In this document: positions 42,003 to 51,147 of the stretch, piece by piece
How the letters are laid out: each line of letters opens with the position of its first letter
Numbering within the stretch: position 1 is the stretch's first letter
Assembly: GCF_001425305.1 (NCBI RefSeq)
Contig: NZ_LMEE01000002.1
Span: 506,191 to 570,190, forward strand
Source: Phenylobacterium sp. Root1290
GTDB taxonomy: Bacteria > Pseudomonadota > Alphaproteobacteria > Caulobacterales > Caulobacteraceae
Length of the DNA: 64,000 nt
Reading direction: 5' to 3'
Made by a program: the position numbers and the translations under genes
The notes under the pieces: model-generated
What the model was told of the DNA's origin: nothing
The model's database searches: none
What the model saw: the letters and a program-made list of their open reading frames with translations, nothing else

Positions 42003-43054
42003 GCCTGCGCGACCGCCTGACGGCCCAGATCCGGGCCAGCGGGCCGATGAGCGTCGCCCAGTACATGCACGCCTGCCTGCACGATCCGGACTTCGGCTAC
42101 TACGCCACCCGTCCGGCGCTCGGCCAGAACGGCGACTTCATCACCGCGCCGCTGGTCAGCCAGATGTTCGGCGAGCTCATCGGTCTCTGGGCCGTCGAGA
42201 CCTGGGCGCGCCTGGGCAGCCCGGCCGAGTTCCGGCTGGTCGAGATGGGTCCCGGCGACGGCACGCTGATGAGCGACCTGCTGCGCGCCGCCCGCCTCTC
42301 GCGCGAGTTCACCGAGGCCGCCGACGTCTGGCTGGTCGAGGTCTCCCAACCGCTGCGCGACCGCCAGCGCCAGACGCTTGGCGATCACGTGTCATGGGCG
42401 GCGTCGCTGGCCGAGGTGCCCGGCGGAACGCCGCTGATCCTGATCGCCAACGAACTGCTCGACTGCCTCCCGGCTCGCCAGTTCGTCCGCACGGACAAGG
42501 GCTGGGCCGAGCGCATGGTCGGGCTCGACGAAGCCGGCGCCCTGGCCTTCGGCCTGGCCGGCGCTCCGGCCGTGGAGCGGCTCGCCCCGGTGGGCGCCAT
42601 CCTCGAACATTCCCCCGCCCAGGCCGCGCTGGGCGACGAACTGGCGGCTCGCATCGTCGCCGATGGCGGCGCGGCTCTGCTGATCGACTACGGCCGCGCC
42701 GTGCCCGGCCTCGGCGACACCCTGCAGGCGCTGCGCCGTCACAAGAAGGAAAGCCCCCTGGCCGGGCCGGGCGAGGCCGATCTCACCGTTCATGCGGACT
42801 TTCCCGCCGTGCTCGCCGCCGCCGCCGCCCAGGGCGCTCAGACTCCGCAGATCCTGACCCAGGGCGAATTGCTGGTCCGGCTCGGCATCGGGGCCCGCGC
42901 CGAGGCCCTGGCCAACGCCCGTCCCGACCTTGGCGATACGATCGAGCGCCAGCTCGAGCGCCTCGTCTCCCCCGACGAAATGGGCGAGTTGTTCAAGGCC
43001 GCCTGCATCCACTCCGCGGGCTTCGAGCCGCCAGCTTTCGAGACTCTCACTTGA
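41999..43054 (+). CDS. Class I SAM-dependent methyltransferase, MidA/NDUFAF7 family
   Basis: A 351-aa protein. Signature segments are GPMSVAQYMHACLHDPDFGYY, GDFITAPLVSQMFGE, the SAM loop LVEMGPGDGTLMSDLL and IANELLDCLPARQF. The mitochondrial homologue NDUFAF7 methylates an arginine of a complex I subunit during assembly; bacterial members are assumed to act similarly. It overlaps lgt upstream and pgeF downstream by four bases, a gene order common in alphaproteobacteria. Confidence 0.92.
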   Translation: MSLRDRLTAQIRASGPMSVAQYMHACLHDPDFGYYATRPALGQNGDFITAPLVSQMFGELIGLWAVETWARLGSPAEFRLVEMGPGDGTLMSDLLRAARLSREFTEAADVWLVEVSQPLRDRQRQTLGDHVSWAASLAEVPGGTPLILIANELLDCLPARQFVRTDKGWAERMVGLDEAGALAFGLAGAPAVERLAPVGAILEHSPAQAALGDELAARIVADGGAALLIDYGRAVPGLGDTLQALRRHKKESPLAGPGEADLTVHADFPAVLAAAAAQGAQTPQILTQGELLVRLGIGARAEALANARPDLGDTIERQLERLVSPDEMGELFKAACIHSAGFEPPAFETLT

Positions 43055-43824
43055 CCGACCTGCCCGTCCTGACTTCGCCCCTGCTCGATCTGGCGGGGAT
43101 CCGCCATGCCTTCTTCACGCGTCGGGGCGGGGTCTCGACCGACCTATATGACAGCCTGAATGTCGGCCGCGGCTCCAAGGATGCGCCCGCCGACGTGATC
43201 GAGAACCGCCGCCGCGCCGCCGCCCATTTCGGTTTGGCCGAGGGCGCGCTCAACACCTGCTACCAGATCCACTCGGCCACGGCCCTGGTCGCCGACGCGC
43301 CCTGGAACGGCGAGCGCCCGCAGGCCGACGGCGTTGTCGCCAACAAGCCGGGGCTCGCCTGCAGCGCCCTGGCCGCCGATTGCGCGCCGATCCTGTTCGC
43401 CGATCCCAAGACCCGTGTGATCGCCGCCGCCCACGCCGGCTGGAAGGGCGCGCTCGGGGGGATCGTCGGCGCGACCGTCGAGACAATGCAGCAGCTCGGT
43501 GCGCGGCCCGGCGACATCGTCGCCGTGGTCGGCCCCTGCATCGCCCAATCCTCCTACGAAGTGGGCATGGAATTCCTCGAGGCCTTCACCGCGCAGAACG
43601 CAGAGAACGTCGAGTTCTTCATTCCCGGCGAAGCGCCGGACAAGGCGATGTTCGACCTGCCGGGCTATGTGCTGCACCGGCTACGCTTGGCCGGCGTCGG
43701 GGCCTGCGAATGGCTGGGCCGCGACACCTGCGCCGAGGAAGAGCTGTTCTTCTCCAACCGCCGCGCCTTCAAGCGTGGCGAGCCGGACTTCGGCCGCCTG
43801 CTCTCGGCGATCGCCCTGGATTAA
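43051..43824 (+). CDS. pgeF: Peptidoglycan editing factor PgeF (laccase-domain)
   Basis: A 257-aa purine-nucleoside/multicopper-oxidase-like enzyme reported to remove L-serine misincorporated in peptidoglycan precursors. Starts at TTG 43051, overlapping the midA stop as TTGA. Family motifs: HAFFTRRGGVSTDLYDSLNVG, CYQIHSA with a zinc His, ADCAPILFAD with a Cys, and AAHAGWKGALGG with a His. Its TAA shares bases with the stop of convergent mscS. Confidence 0.92.
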   Translation: MTDLPVLTSPLLDLAGIRHAFFTRRGGVSTDLYDSLNVGRGSKDAPADVIENRRRAAAHFGLAEGALNTCYQIHSATALVADAPWNGERPQADGVVANKPGLACSALAADCAPILFADPKTRVIAAAHAGWKGALGGIVGATVETMQQLGARPGDIVAVVGPCIAQSSYEVGMEFLEAFTAQNAENVEFFIPGEAPDKAMFDLPGYVLHRLRLAGVGACEWLGRDTCAEEELFFSNRRAFKRGEPDFGRLLSAIALD

Positions 43825-44888
43825 TCCGCGGGGCGAAGGTCGAAGCGCTCGCGCGGCAAGGCGTGGGGCAGTTCGGTCTGCAGGAACGCCACCATCTTTT
43901 CGCGGACCTCACAGCGCAGGTCGAAGGCTTCGCCCGCATTGCGCGCGCTGGTCAGGCAGCGGACCTGCATGGTTCTTTCCGATAGCTCGGTCACCGCCAG
44001 ATTGACCACGTTGCGATCCCACAGCGGCGAGGCTTCGGCGATCTCTACCAGCTTGCGGCGCAGCACCTCGATGGGGGCCGAATAGTCGACATAGACCATC
44101 GCCGTGCCGATCAGCGAGGCGCTCTCGCGCGTCCAGTTCTGGAACGGCTGCTGGATGAAGTAGGTCAGCGGCAGCACCATTCTGCGCCAATCCCACAGTT
44201 TCACGACCACATAGGTCGAGCCGATCTCCTCGATGCGGCCCCACTCGCCCTCGACGATGACCGCGTCGTCGATGCGGATCGGCTGGGTGGTGGCGATCTG
44301 GATGCCCGCGATGAGGTTGGTCAGGAACGGCTGCAGCGCCAGACCCGCGATGATCCCCGCCGCGCCCGCCGAGGCCAGCAGGCTGACCCCGTATTGCCGC
44401 ACGCCTGCGAAGGTCATGAGCGCGAAGGCGATGGTGAGCACCACGATCATCGCCGCTGCGGTGCGCCGCAGGATGCGCGTCTGCGTCACATGCTTGCGGG
44501 CCAGCAGATTGTCTTCGACGTCGATCCGGAAGCGGCGCGTGTAGAGCAGCGTTGCGACGTCGAGCGCGGTCATCGCCGCCCACCCGCACAGCACGATGAA
44601 GCCGATCAGCAGCACCCGCGCCAGCACGTCCAACTGGATCGTCTGCAGCCGCGCCAGCGGCGCCGCAGCGGCCAGTCCAAGGATCAGCGCCGCCAGCCGG
44701 CTGGGCCTGCGGGTGCGTTTGACCAGCTCACGCCAGAACTCGTCGCGCGAGGCGATGAGCCGTCTGACGGTCAGCACCAGCATTTGATGCGCCGCGAGGG
44801 CCAGCAAGGCCCCCGCCGCCAGCACCGTCAGGCTCAGCAGCCAAGCAGGCAGCCACGAGGGCGCTGCGCCCTCCATCCACTCCATCAT
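43821..44888 (-). CDS. MscS-family mechanosensitive ion channel
   Basis: A 355-aa small-conductance channel protein. Four hydrophobic helices are followed by the pore helix region GVSLLASAGAAGIIAGLAL and the beta domain QPIRIDDAVIVEGEWGRIEEIG, which with VVVKLWDWRRMVLP forms the conserved MscS middle domain. It opens under membrane tension to release solutes. The start may be Met at 44888 or 44885. It overlaps pgeF by four bases at the 3' end (convergent TTAA). Confidence 0.92.
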   Translation of the reverse strand: MMEWMEGAAPSWLPAWLLSLTVLAAGALLALAAHQMLVLTVRRLIASRDEFWRELVKRTRRPSRLAALILGLAAAAPLARLQTIQLDVLARVLLIGFIVLCGWAAMTALDVATLLYTRRFRIDVEDNLLARKHVTQTRILRRTAAAMIVVLTIAFALMTFAGVRQYGVSLLASAGAAGIIAGLALQPFLTNLIAGIQIATTQPIRIDDAVIVEGEWGRIEEIGSTYVVVKLWDWRRMVLPLTYFIQQPFQNWTRESASLIGTAMVYVDYSAPIEVLRRKLVEIAEASPLWDRNVVNLAVTELSERTMQVRCLTSARNAGEAFDLRCEVREKMVAFLQTELPHALPRERFDLRPAD

Positions 44889-44962
44889 GTCGCGATTGTC
44901 TCGAACTTGCGCCGGCGCGGCCGGCTTGGGTCCAGCAACGAACGCTGCAGATCAGGAAACGA

Positions 44963-46039
44963 TCAAGGCACGATGGTCGTGAACAGATAGACCGCGAACA
45001 GCACCAGGTGCACGACGCCCTGCAGCACCGTGGTCCGCCCGGTGGCCAGCGACAGGGTCGTCACCAGCAGGGTCAGCATCAGCAGCACCATCGCCTTGGC
45101 GTCGAGGCCAAGCGACAGCGGCCAGCCCATGGTCAGCGAGACCACCGCCACGACGGGGATGGTCAGGCCGATCGAGGCCAGGGCCGAGCCGAGCGCCAGG
45201 TTGAGGCTGGTCTGCAGGCGGTCGGCTCGCGCCGCCCGCACCGCCGCCAGGCTTTCCGGCAGCAGCACCAGGCCGGCGATGATCACCCCGACCACGGCCT
45301 TGGGGGCGCCGGCGCCGGCGACCGCCGCTTCGATGGTCGGCGCCAGTGACTTGGCCAGCAGCACGACGGTGACCAGGGCGACGACCAGCAGCGAGAGGCT
45401 GACCCAGGCCGCCAGCGCCGTCGGCGGCGCGGCGTGCGCGTCTTCGTCATGCGCGGCCGAGCCGCTGGGCAGGAAATAGTCGCGATGGCGCATCGTCTGC
45501 ACCAGCACGAAGGTCCCGTAGAGCACCAGCGAGACAAGGCCGACGAAGGCCAGCTGGCTATTGGAATAGACCGGGCCGGCCATGGAGGTCGTGTAGTTAG
45601 GCAGCACCAGGGTCAGCACGGCCAGGGCCGCGAGGGTCGCCAGCGCCGCGCTGACACCCGCCTGGCCATAGCGTTGCTCCAGGTGGCGCGCGCCGCCGAG
45701 CAGCAGGCAAAGGCCGACCAGGCCGTTGAGAATGATCATGATGGCGGCGAACACCGTGTCGCGCGCAAGGCCCGCGCCGGCAGGGCCGCTGGACAGCATC
45801 AGGGAGACGATCAGCGAAACCTCAATCACGGTGACCGCGATGGCCAGCACCAGTGTCCCGTAAGGTTCGCCGATCTTGTGGGCCACCACTTCGGCGTGGT
45901 GCACCGCAGCCAGTACGCAAGCGACCAATCCGACCGCCAGGACTATGTCGTAAGGCCCGCCGAGCTTGGATCCGAAGAGCAGCAGCGAGCCGATGATGGG
46001 TGAGAGCCAGGTCCAGGCTGGGAGTCCGATTTTGGGCAT
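44963..46039 (-). CDS. chaA: ChaA-type cation/proton antiporter
   Basis: A 358-aa Ca2+/cation antiporter with about ten helices in two inverted repeats. The two alpha-repeats contain the acidic residues in [20 protein letters not shown] and [24 protein letters not shown]. An acidic/His-rich loop ([10 protein letters not shown]) separates the halves. ChaA exchanges Ca2+, Na+ or K+ for protons and helps survival in alkaline or salty conditions. Not coupled to its neighbours; 74 bp lie between it and mscS. Confidence 0.9.
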   Translation of the reverse strand: MPKIGLPAWTWLSPIIGSLLLFGSKLGGPYDIVLAVGLVACVLAAVHHAEVVAHKIGEPYGTLVLAIAVTVIEVSLIVSLMLSSGPAGAGLARDTVFAAIMIILNGLVGLCLLLGGARHLEQRYGQAGVSAALATLAALAVLTLVLPNYTTSMAGPVYSNSQLAFVGLVSLVLYGTFVLVQTMRHRDYFLPSGSAAHDEDAHAAPPTALAAWVSLSLLVVALVTVVLLAKSLAPTIEAAVAGAGAPKAVVGVIIAGLVLLPESLAAVRAARADRLQTSLNLALGSALASIGLTIPVVAVVSLTMGWPLSLGLDAKAMVLLMLTLLVTTLSLATGRTTVLQGVVHLVLFAVYLFTTIVP

Positions 46040-46094
46040 GGCGCGCAGCGTAAACCAAGCGCCGCCATGCCGCGACCCGAACCCGTTCCGCCCG

Positions 46095-46115
46095 CGATAT
46101 TGTTATGCGATATCG
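46095..46115. promoter_or_regulatory. Inverted repeat upstream of prs
   Basis: CGATAT-N9-ATATCG in the 159-bp gap between chaA and prs, about 85 bp before the prs ATG; GCGATAT is also directly repeated inside. The AT-rich symmetric block suits a regulator site or a promoter element, but I cannot name the protein. Confidence 0.35.
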
Positions 46116-46198
46116 TGCTGCGATGTTCTGAGGCCTTGCTCCCGGGCCCTCGCCTGCTAAAAGCCCGGCAATTACCGATACCTGCCCCTGGGGGACCG

Positions 46199-47134
46199 AT
46201 GAAGCTGCTGGCCGGCAACTCCAACCGCGCGCTGGCGGAGGCTGTCGCCTCGCGCCTCGATCTCCCCCTCACCCGCGCGCAGGTAAAGCGCTTCGCCGAC
46301 AACGAGGTCTGGGTGACCATCGACGAGAACGTCCGCGGCGAGGACGTCTTCATTCTTCAGTCGACCAACTACCCCGCCAACGACAACCTGATGGAGCTGC
46401 TGGTCTGCATCGACGCGCTGAAACGCGCTTCGGCCAAGCGGATCACCGCGGTGATGCCCTACTTCGGCTACGCCCGTCAGGACCGCAAGACCGGCGGCCG
46501 CACGCCGATCTCGGCCAAGCTGGTCGCCAACCTGATCGAGCGCGCCGGCGCCGATCGCGTCCTGACCATGGATCTGCACTCGGGCCAGATCCAGGGCTTC
46601 TTCGACATTCCGACCGACAACCTGATCTCCGCGCCGCTGCTGGCGACCGACATCAAGGAAAACTACGAAAAGCCGGCGGACATCATGATCGTCTCGCCCG
46701 ACGTCGGCGGCGTGGTCCGCGCCCTGGCGGTGGCCTCGCGCCTCAACGCCGAGCTGGCCATCGTCGACAAGCGCCGCTCGGGCCCAGGCAAGAGTGAGGT
46801 CGCCAACGTCATCGGCGACGTCGAAGGCCGCCGCTGCATTCTCTTCGACGACATGATCGATGGCGGCGGCACGCTCTGCAACGCCGCCCAGGCCCTGATC
46901 GACGCCGGCGCCACCGAGGTCTCGGCCTATGTGACCCACGGCGTGATGTCGGGCGCGGCCGTCGAGCGCGTCAACGGCTCGGTGCTCAAGGAACTGGTCA
47001 TGACCGACTCGATCCCGGCTCCCGAACGCGCCACCGACGCCGGCAAGATCCGCTACGTCAGCTGCGACCAGCTGCTCGGCGAAGCCATCCGCCGCATCGC
47101 CAACGAAGAATCGGTCTCCAAGCTCTTCGACTGA
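46199..47134 (+). CDS. prs: Ribose-phosphate pyrophosphokinase
   Basis: Makes PRPP from ribose 5-phosphate and ATP for nucleotide, His and Trp synthesis. 311 aa. ATP site FGYARQDRK, the catalytic loop [13 protein letters not shown], and PRPP-binding [16 protein letters not shown] are all present; the start [13 protein letters not shown] is canonical. GGGGGA precedes the ATG. A 12-bp stem-loop follows 9 bases after the stop. Confidence 0.97.
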   Translation: MKLLAGNSNRALAEAVASRLDLPLTRAQVKRFADNEVWVTIDENVRGEDVFILQSTNYPANDNLMELLVCIDALKRASAKRITAVMPYFGYARQDRKTGGRTPISAKLVANLIERAGADRVLTMDLHSGQIQGFFDIPTDNLISAPLLATDIKENYEKPADIMIVSPDVGGVVRALAVASRLNAELAIVDKRRSGPGKSEVANVIGDVEGRRCILFDDMIDGGGTLCNAAQALIDAGATEVSAYVTHGVMSGAAVERVNGSVLKELVMTDSIPAPERATDAGKIRYVSCDQLLGEAIRRIANEESVSKLFD

Positions 47135-47143
47135 TCCGAACGC

Positions 47144-47171
47144 GCCGCGGCGGCCTGCGGGCCGCCGCGGC
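47144..47171 (+). terminator. Stem-loop after prs
   Basis: Perfect 12-bp stem GCCGCGGCGGCC / GGCCGCCGCGGC with loop TGCG immediately after prs. It lacks a U-run, so it is either a weak terminator or a 3'-end stabiliser. Confidence 0.55.
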
Positions 47172-47293
47172 CGTCGCCTTCCCCGCCGGCCGCCTCAGCG
47201 ACTCGGTCGCCATGCGCCTGCCCGTCCAACGCCCAAATCCAAGCTTCACCATGGGTCACAAATCCGTCAGCCCCCGGCTGAACACGGGTTTGG

Positions 47294-47307
47294 TTAAGCC
47301 TCGTTAA
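47294..47307. promoter_or_regulatory. Paired TTAA motif upstream of a lipoprotein gene
   Basis: TTAA-GCCTCG-TTAA, inside a GGTTAA/TTAACC inverted repeat, 74 bp before the lipoprotein ATG. The Caulobacter CtrA site is TTAA-N7-TTAA; spacing here is six, so it is only CtrA-like. Other evidence for cell-cycle control is lacking. Confidence 0.3.
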
Positions 47308-47380
47308 CCCCTGGCGGTCACATTCTCGCCCGCTGACGGGGCTATGTTCCGATGCCTGTATTTTTTGGGGAAAGCTCTGG

Positions 47381-48424
47381 ATGAACTCGGCTTCTCGCGC
47401 TGGCCTGACGGCCGCAGCTGTCGCGCTCGCCACATTTTTGGCCTCTTGCGCAGAACCCCCGCCGCCCAAGCCGGTTGAACCGCCGGCCCCGGCTGCGAGC
47501 TTGGCGCCAAGGCTCATCGAGCAGGCCGCCGCCTACCGCTACTACATGGACAGGGCCGCCGCGATCTCGCCCGCCTTCGTCGACGGCCAGATGGTCGCCG
47601 AGGGGCTGAAGGTCGCCGCGTCCTACGAGCCCAAGCAGTTCCTGCAGGGCGCCATCGCCTACGGCGCCATCGTCGCGCTGCAGGACCCGACCTTCGTAGC
47701 CGGCGTGAAGCAGTACTCCGGCACCGCCGCCCAGCGTCAGCAGATCGCCTACGAGATCATGAAGGACCCGGCCTATGTGGTCGGCCTGCCCGGCGCGGCC
47801 AGCGGCGCGGGCGTCGTCATCGCCGCGCTCGGCGCGGACGGGAACAAGTTCTACCTGGCCGGCAAGACCGTGAAGCAGGCCGCCTACGACGTTCAGAAGC
47901 AGTCGTGGTCCAAGGCCGACGTCGCCGCCCACGCGGCGCGCCTGTCCCAGGCCAAGCTGCTGAGCGCGACACCCGTCGTCGGCGACGTCGCCCAGACGAC
48001 TCGCCTCCAGCAGGCGATCAGCGGCGGAGCCCCGCTCGGCGTCACGGGCACGGCGGCCAATCCGCCCTTCACCCCGGTGGTGATTCGAAGCCTGGCGATC
48101 GCCGCCCTCGGCGTCCTCGGCCACGCCAGCGAGCCGAACATCGCCACGATCAACGCGATGATGGTCGAGCCGAACATCACCTCGTGCATCAACATGTCGA
48201 AGCTGAACCTCTATCAGTGCCTGGCCGTCTCCAAGCCGCACTACGAGGATGTCTTCTGCCTTGGCCAGCACGGCATGATGGACAGCGCCCGTTGCGTAAT
48301 CAAAGCCTCGGGTCAGCCTGAGCCCTTCGAACCGCGCTTCGTGCCGACCGTTCGCGAGAACGCCAGCTACAAGGTGACCCCGGTCAAGAAGCCTGCGGCG
48401 AAGAAGCCCGCGAAGAAGGGTTAG
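47381..48424 (+). CDS. Lipoprotein of unknown function (347 aa)
   Basis: A signal peptide with lipobox LASC (lipid-attached Cys near residue 23) is followed by a Pro-rich linker (PPPPKPVEPPAPA). The body is mainly helical, with several cysteines in ITSCINMSKLNLYQCLAVS and VFCLGQH that may form disulfides, and a Lys/Ala/Pro tail (KKPAAKKPAKKG) that could bind the cell wall or nucleic acid. I do not recognise a family. It is transcribed alone: prs ends with a hairpin upstream, and rplY has its own promoter downstream. Confidence 0.85.
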   Translation: MNSASRAGLTAAAVALATFLASCAEPPPPKPVEPPAPAASLAPRLIEQAAAYRYYMDRAAAISPAFVDGQMVAEGLKVAASYEPKQFLQGAIAYGAIVALQDPTFVAGVKQYSGTAAQRQQIAYEIMKDPAYVVGLPGAASGAGVVIAALGADGNKFYLAGKTVKQAAYDVQKQSWSKADVAAHAARLSQAKLLSATPVVGDVAQTTRLQQAISGGAPLGVTGTAANPPFTPVVIRSLAIAALGVLGHASEPNIATINAMMVEPNITSCINMSKLNLYQCLAVSKPHYEDVFCLGQHGMMDSARCVIKASGQPEPFEPRFVPTVRENASYKVTPVKKPAAKKPAKKG

Positions 48425-48443
48425 AAATCCTTCCGACTGCCCG

Positions 48444-48472
48444 TTGCCACAGGCAGGGGTTTTGTGTATCTA
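48444..48472 (+). promoter_or_regulatory. Promoter of rplY
   Basis: TTGCCA (48444-48449), 17-base spacer, TATCTA (48467-48472). It is close to the sigma-70 consensus and follows the lipoprotein stop by 20 bases. It implies a leader of about 70 bases before rplY. Confidence 0.65.
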
Positions 48473-48505
48473 CGCGCACCTTTCGGCCCTAACGGGTCGT
48501 TCCGT

Positions 48506-48529
48506 CGCCGCGCGGGTCTTCGCGCGGCG
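48506..48529 (+). promoter_or_regulatory. Leader hairpin before rplY
   Basis: Perfect 9-bp stem CGCCGCGCG / CGCGCGGCG with loop GGTCTT, followed by GCTTCGTTTTG and then the AGGCGAGG ribosome-binding site. It lies between the predicted promoter and the start codon, so it may be an attenuator or a leader for autoregulation by L25. The short T-rich tail makes termination possible. Confidence 0.5.
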
Positions 48530-48550
48530 GCTTCGTTTTGAGGCGAGGCC

Positions 48551-49159
48551 ATGGCCGATATCATCCTGAACGTTGAACTGCGTGAGCGCATTGGAACCGG
48601 TGGCGCGCGCGCCGCCCGTCGCGAGGGCCTGGTCCCCGGCGTGCTGTACGGCGGTGACAAGGATCCGGTGGCCATCACGGTCAAGTCGAACGAGTTCCGC
48701 AAGGCGCTCTACACCGGCAAGCTCCTGGGCCACCTGGTGACCCTGAAGCACGGCAAGGAAACCCAGCCGGTGATCGCCAAGGTCGTCGACATGCATCCGG
48801 TGACCGACGAGCCGATCCACTTCGACCTGTACCGCGTCGATGCGCACCAGACGATCAAGATCGCCGTGCCGGTGCACTTCAAGAATCACGAAGCCTCGCC
48901 GGGCCTGAAGAAGGGCGGCACGCTGAACGTGGTGCGTCACGACGTCGAACTGCAGTGCCATGCCGACGCCATCCCGGAAGAGCTGGTCTTCGACCTGACC
49001 GGTCTGGACATCGGCGACACCATCCGCATCTCGGCCTTCACCCTGCCCAAGGGCGTCGAAGCCGCCATGGACCGCGACTTCGTCGTCGCCACCGTGGCCG
49101 GTTCGTCGGCCTCGGCGTCGGAAGCCGCTGAAGAAGCCGCGAACGAAGCCGAAGCCTAA
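48551..49159 (+). CDS. rplY: 50S ribosomal protein L25 / general stress protein Ctc
   Basis: Binds 5S rRNA in the large subunit. The 202-aa long (Ctc) form has an N-terminal L25 domain (GGARAARREGLVPGVLYGG, DLYRVDAHQTIKI) and a C-terminal beta domain (GGTLNVVRHDVELQC), with an Ala/Glu tail (ASEAAEEAANEAEA). The downstream gene pth starts 31 bases later, the usual rplY-pth order, so both are in one operon. Confidence 0.96.
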   Translation: MADIILNVELRERIGTGGARAARREGLVPGVLYGGDKDPVAITVKSNEFRKALYTGKLLGHLVTLKHGKETQPVIAKVVDMHPVTDEPIHFDLYRVDAHQTIKIAVPVHFKNHEASPGLKKGGTLNVVRHDVELQCHADAIPEELVFDLTGLDIGDTIRISAFTLPKGVEAAMDRDFVVATVAGSSASASEAAEEAANEAEA

Positions 49160-49189
49160 GCCCCTATCGGCCGGCTTGGGGAGCAACGC

Positions 49190-49801
49190 ATGCTCGTCCT
49201 GGCCGGCCAGGGCAATCCGGGAGCCCGCTATGCGGGCAACCGGCACAATATCGGCTTCATGGCCGTCGACGAGATCGCGCGCCGCTGGCGCTTCGGTCCC
49301 GAACGTTCTCGTTTCTCCTCCCTCGTCCGCGAGGGGGAGATCGAGACGCCCAGCGGCCCGGTCCGCACCCTGATCCTCAAGCCTCAGACCTTCTACAACG
49401 AGAGCGGTCGCTCCGTGTCCGAGGCGCTGAAATTCTACAAGCTGAAGCCTGCCGACCTCGTCCTCTTCTATGACGAGATCGACATGGCGCCTGGACGCTT
49501 CCGGATGAAGACCGGCGGCGGCGCGGCCGGCAACAACGGGGTGCGCTCGGTCACCGCCCACATCGGCCCCGACTTCCGCCGCGGCCGCCTCGGCGTCGGC
49601 CATCCCGGCCACAAGGATCGCGTCCAGGGCCACGTGCTCTCGGACTTCCACAAGGTCGACCACGCCTGGGTCGAAGCCCTGCTCCGCGCGGTCGCGGACG
49701 CCGCCCCGCTGCTCGCCGAGGGCGAGGACGAGAAGTACCAGACCGAGGTCATGCGCCTGGCCCCCGCCGACAAGAGCGACGTCCCGCGCGGCCGGGCCTG
49801 A
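49190..49801 (+). CDS. pth: Peptidyl-tRNA hydrolase
   Basis: Recycles peptidyl-tRNA that drops off ribosomes. 203 aa. Start LVLAGQGNPGARYAGNRHNIGF contains the catalytic His and the Asn that contacts substrate; YDEIDMAPG holds the conserved Asp; GGGAAGNNGVRS and GHPGHKDRVQGHVL follow. ATG 49190 follows GGGGAG. In an operon with rplY; ychF begins 98 bp downstream. Confidence 0.96.
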   Translation: MLVLAGQGNPGARYAGNRHNIGFMAVDEIARRWRFGPERSRFSSLVREGEIETPSGPVRTLILKPQTFYNESGRSVSEALKFYKLKPADLVLFYDEIDMAPGRFRMKTGGGAAGNNGVRSVTAHIGPDFRRGRLGVGHPGHKDRVQGHVLSDFHKVDHAWVEALLRAVADAAPLLAEGEDEKYQTEVMRLAPADKSDVPRGRA

Positions 49802-49899
49802 TCTTCGCCCCACAAGGGCGTGGGACACGTCCCGGCCCCTTGGGCGCCGCCCCCTAACGTGCTAGTTCGCGCGCTCGAATTTCAGGAACAGCTCTTCCC

Positions 49900-50997
49900 A
49901 TGGCTCTCAAAGTCGCGATCGTCGGCCTGCCCAACGTCGGCAAGTCGACCCTCTTCAACGCGCTCACCCAGACGGCTGCGGCCCAGGCCGCCAACTATCC
50001 GTTCTGCACCATCGAGCCGAACACCGGCGACGTGGCCGTGCCCGAGCCGCGCCTGAACGCCCTGGCCGCGATCATCCCGTCCAAGGAGATCATTCCCGCG
50101 CGGATGAACTTCGTCGACATCGCCGGCCTAGTGCGCGGCGCGTCGAAGGGCGAGGGCCTGGGCAACCAGTTCCTGGCCAACATCCGCGACTGCGACGCCG
50201 TGGCCTTCGTCGCTCGCTGCTTCATCGACGACGACATCACCCACGTCGAAGGCAAGATCGATCCCCTCGCCGACCTCGAGACAATCGAGACCGAGCTGAT
50301 GCTGGCCGACCTCGAGAGCCTGGAAAAGCGCGTCGCCAACCTCGAAAAGCGGGCCAAGACCGGCGACAAGGAAAGCGCCCAGACCCTGCGCCTGGTCCAG
50401 GTCGCCCTGACCGAGCTCAACGCCGGCCGCCCGGCGCGCAAGGCCGAGGTCTCCGCCGAGGACGACAAGGCCTGGCGCATGCTGCAGCTGCTGACCTCCA
50501 AGCCCGCCCTCTACGTCTCCAACGTCGATGAAGCCTCGGCCGCCACCGGCAACGACCTGTCGAACCTGGTCGCCGAGCGCGCCAAGCGCGACGGCGCCGA
50601 CCACGTGGTGATCTCGGCTCAGATCGAGAGCGAGATCGCCATGCTCGACGAAGCCGAGCGCACCGAGTTCCTGGAGACGCTCGGCCTGTCTGAGCCCGGC
50701 CTCAACAAGCTGATCCGCGAGGCCTATCACCTGCTCGGCCTGCAGACCTACTTCACGGTCGGCCCCAAGGAAGCCCGCGCCTGGACCATCCACAAGGGCG
50801 ACACCGCCCCGCAGGCGGCTGGCGTGATCCACACGGACTTCGAGAAGGGCTTCATCCGCGCCGAAACCATCGCCTATGAGGACTATGTGAGCCTCAAGGG
50901 CGAAGCCGGCGCGCGCGAAGCCGGCAAGTTCCGCCAGGAAGGCAAGGAGTACGTCGTCAAGGACGGCGACGTCCTGAACTTCCGCTTCAACGTCTAA
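49900..50997 (+). CDS. ychF: Redox-responsive P-loop ATPase YchF (OLA1 family)
   Basis: A 365-aa Obg-related ATPase that binds ribosomes and is linked to oxidative stress and translation control. G1 GLPNVGKSTLFN, G3 DIAGLVRGASKGEGLGN, a central coiled coil and C-terminal TGS-like domain (FTVGPKEARAWTIHKG) are present; the NKxD motif is altered as in all YchF proteins. The pth-ychF order is common in bacteria. The hairpin repeat copy c follows the stop. Confidence 0.96.
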   Translation: MALKVAIVGLPNVGKSTLFNALTQTAAAQAANYPFCTIEPNTGDVAVPEPRLNALAAIIPSKEIIPARMNFVDIAGLVRGASKGEGLGNQFLANIRDCDAVAFVARCFIDDDITHVEGKIDPLADLETIETELMLADLESLEKRVANLEKRAKTGDKESAQTLRLVQVALTELNAGRPARKAEVSAEDDKAWRMLQLLTSKPALYVSNVDEASAATGNDLSNLVAERAKRDGADHVVISAQIESEIAMLDEAERTEFLETLGLSEPGLNKLIREAYHLLGLQTYFTVGPKEARAWTIHKGDTAPQAAGVIHTDFEKGFIRAETIAYEDYVSLKGEAGAREAGKFRQEGKEYVVKDGDVLNFRFNV

Positions 50998-51009
50998 GGC
51001 GCGCAAATT

Positions 51010-51045
51010 CCCTCTCCCCGCCGGGGAGAGGGCTAGGGTGAGGGG
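51010..51045 (+). repeat. Dispersed GC-rich hairpin repeat, copy c
   Basis: Perfect 10-bp stem CCCTCTCCCC / GGGGAGAGGG with loop GCC, then CTA and GGGTGAGGGG. It starts 13 bases after the ychF stop. Same family as the copies at 24.6, 24.7 and 58.9 kb. Confidence 0.85.
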
Positions 51046-51147
51046 TAGCGCCGCGCAGCGGCGCACGCTTCCCAAAATGCGCGAACCTCCCTCCCCCCTG
51101 CTGAGGTTCTCTGCTTAGCTCGCGTCTAACAAGACGGGAGAAAACGC

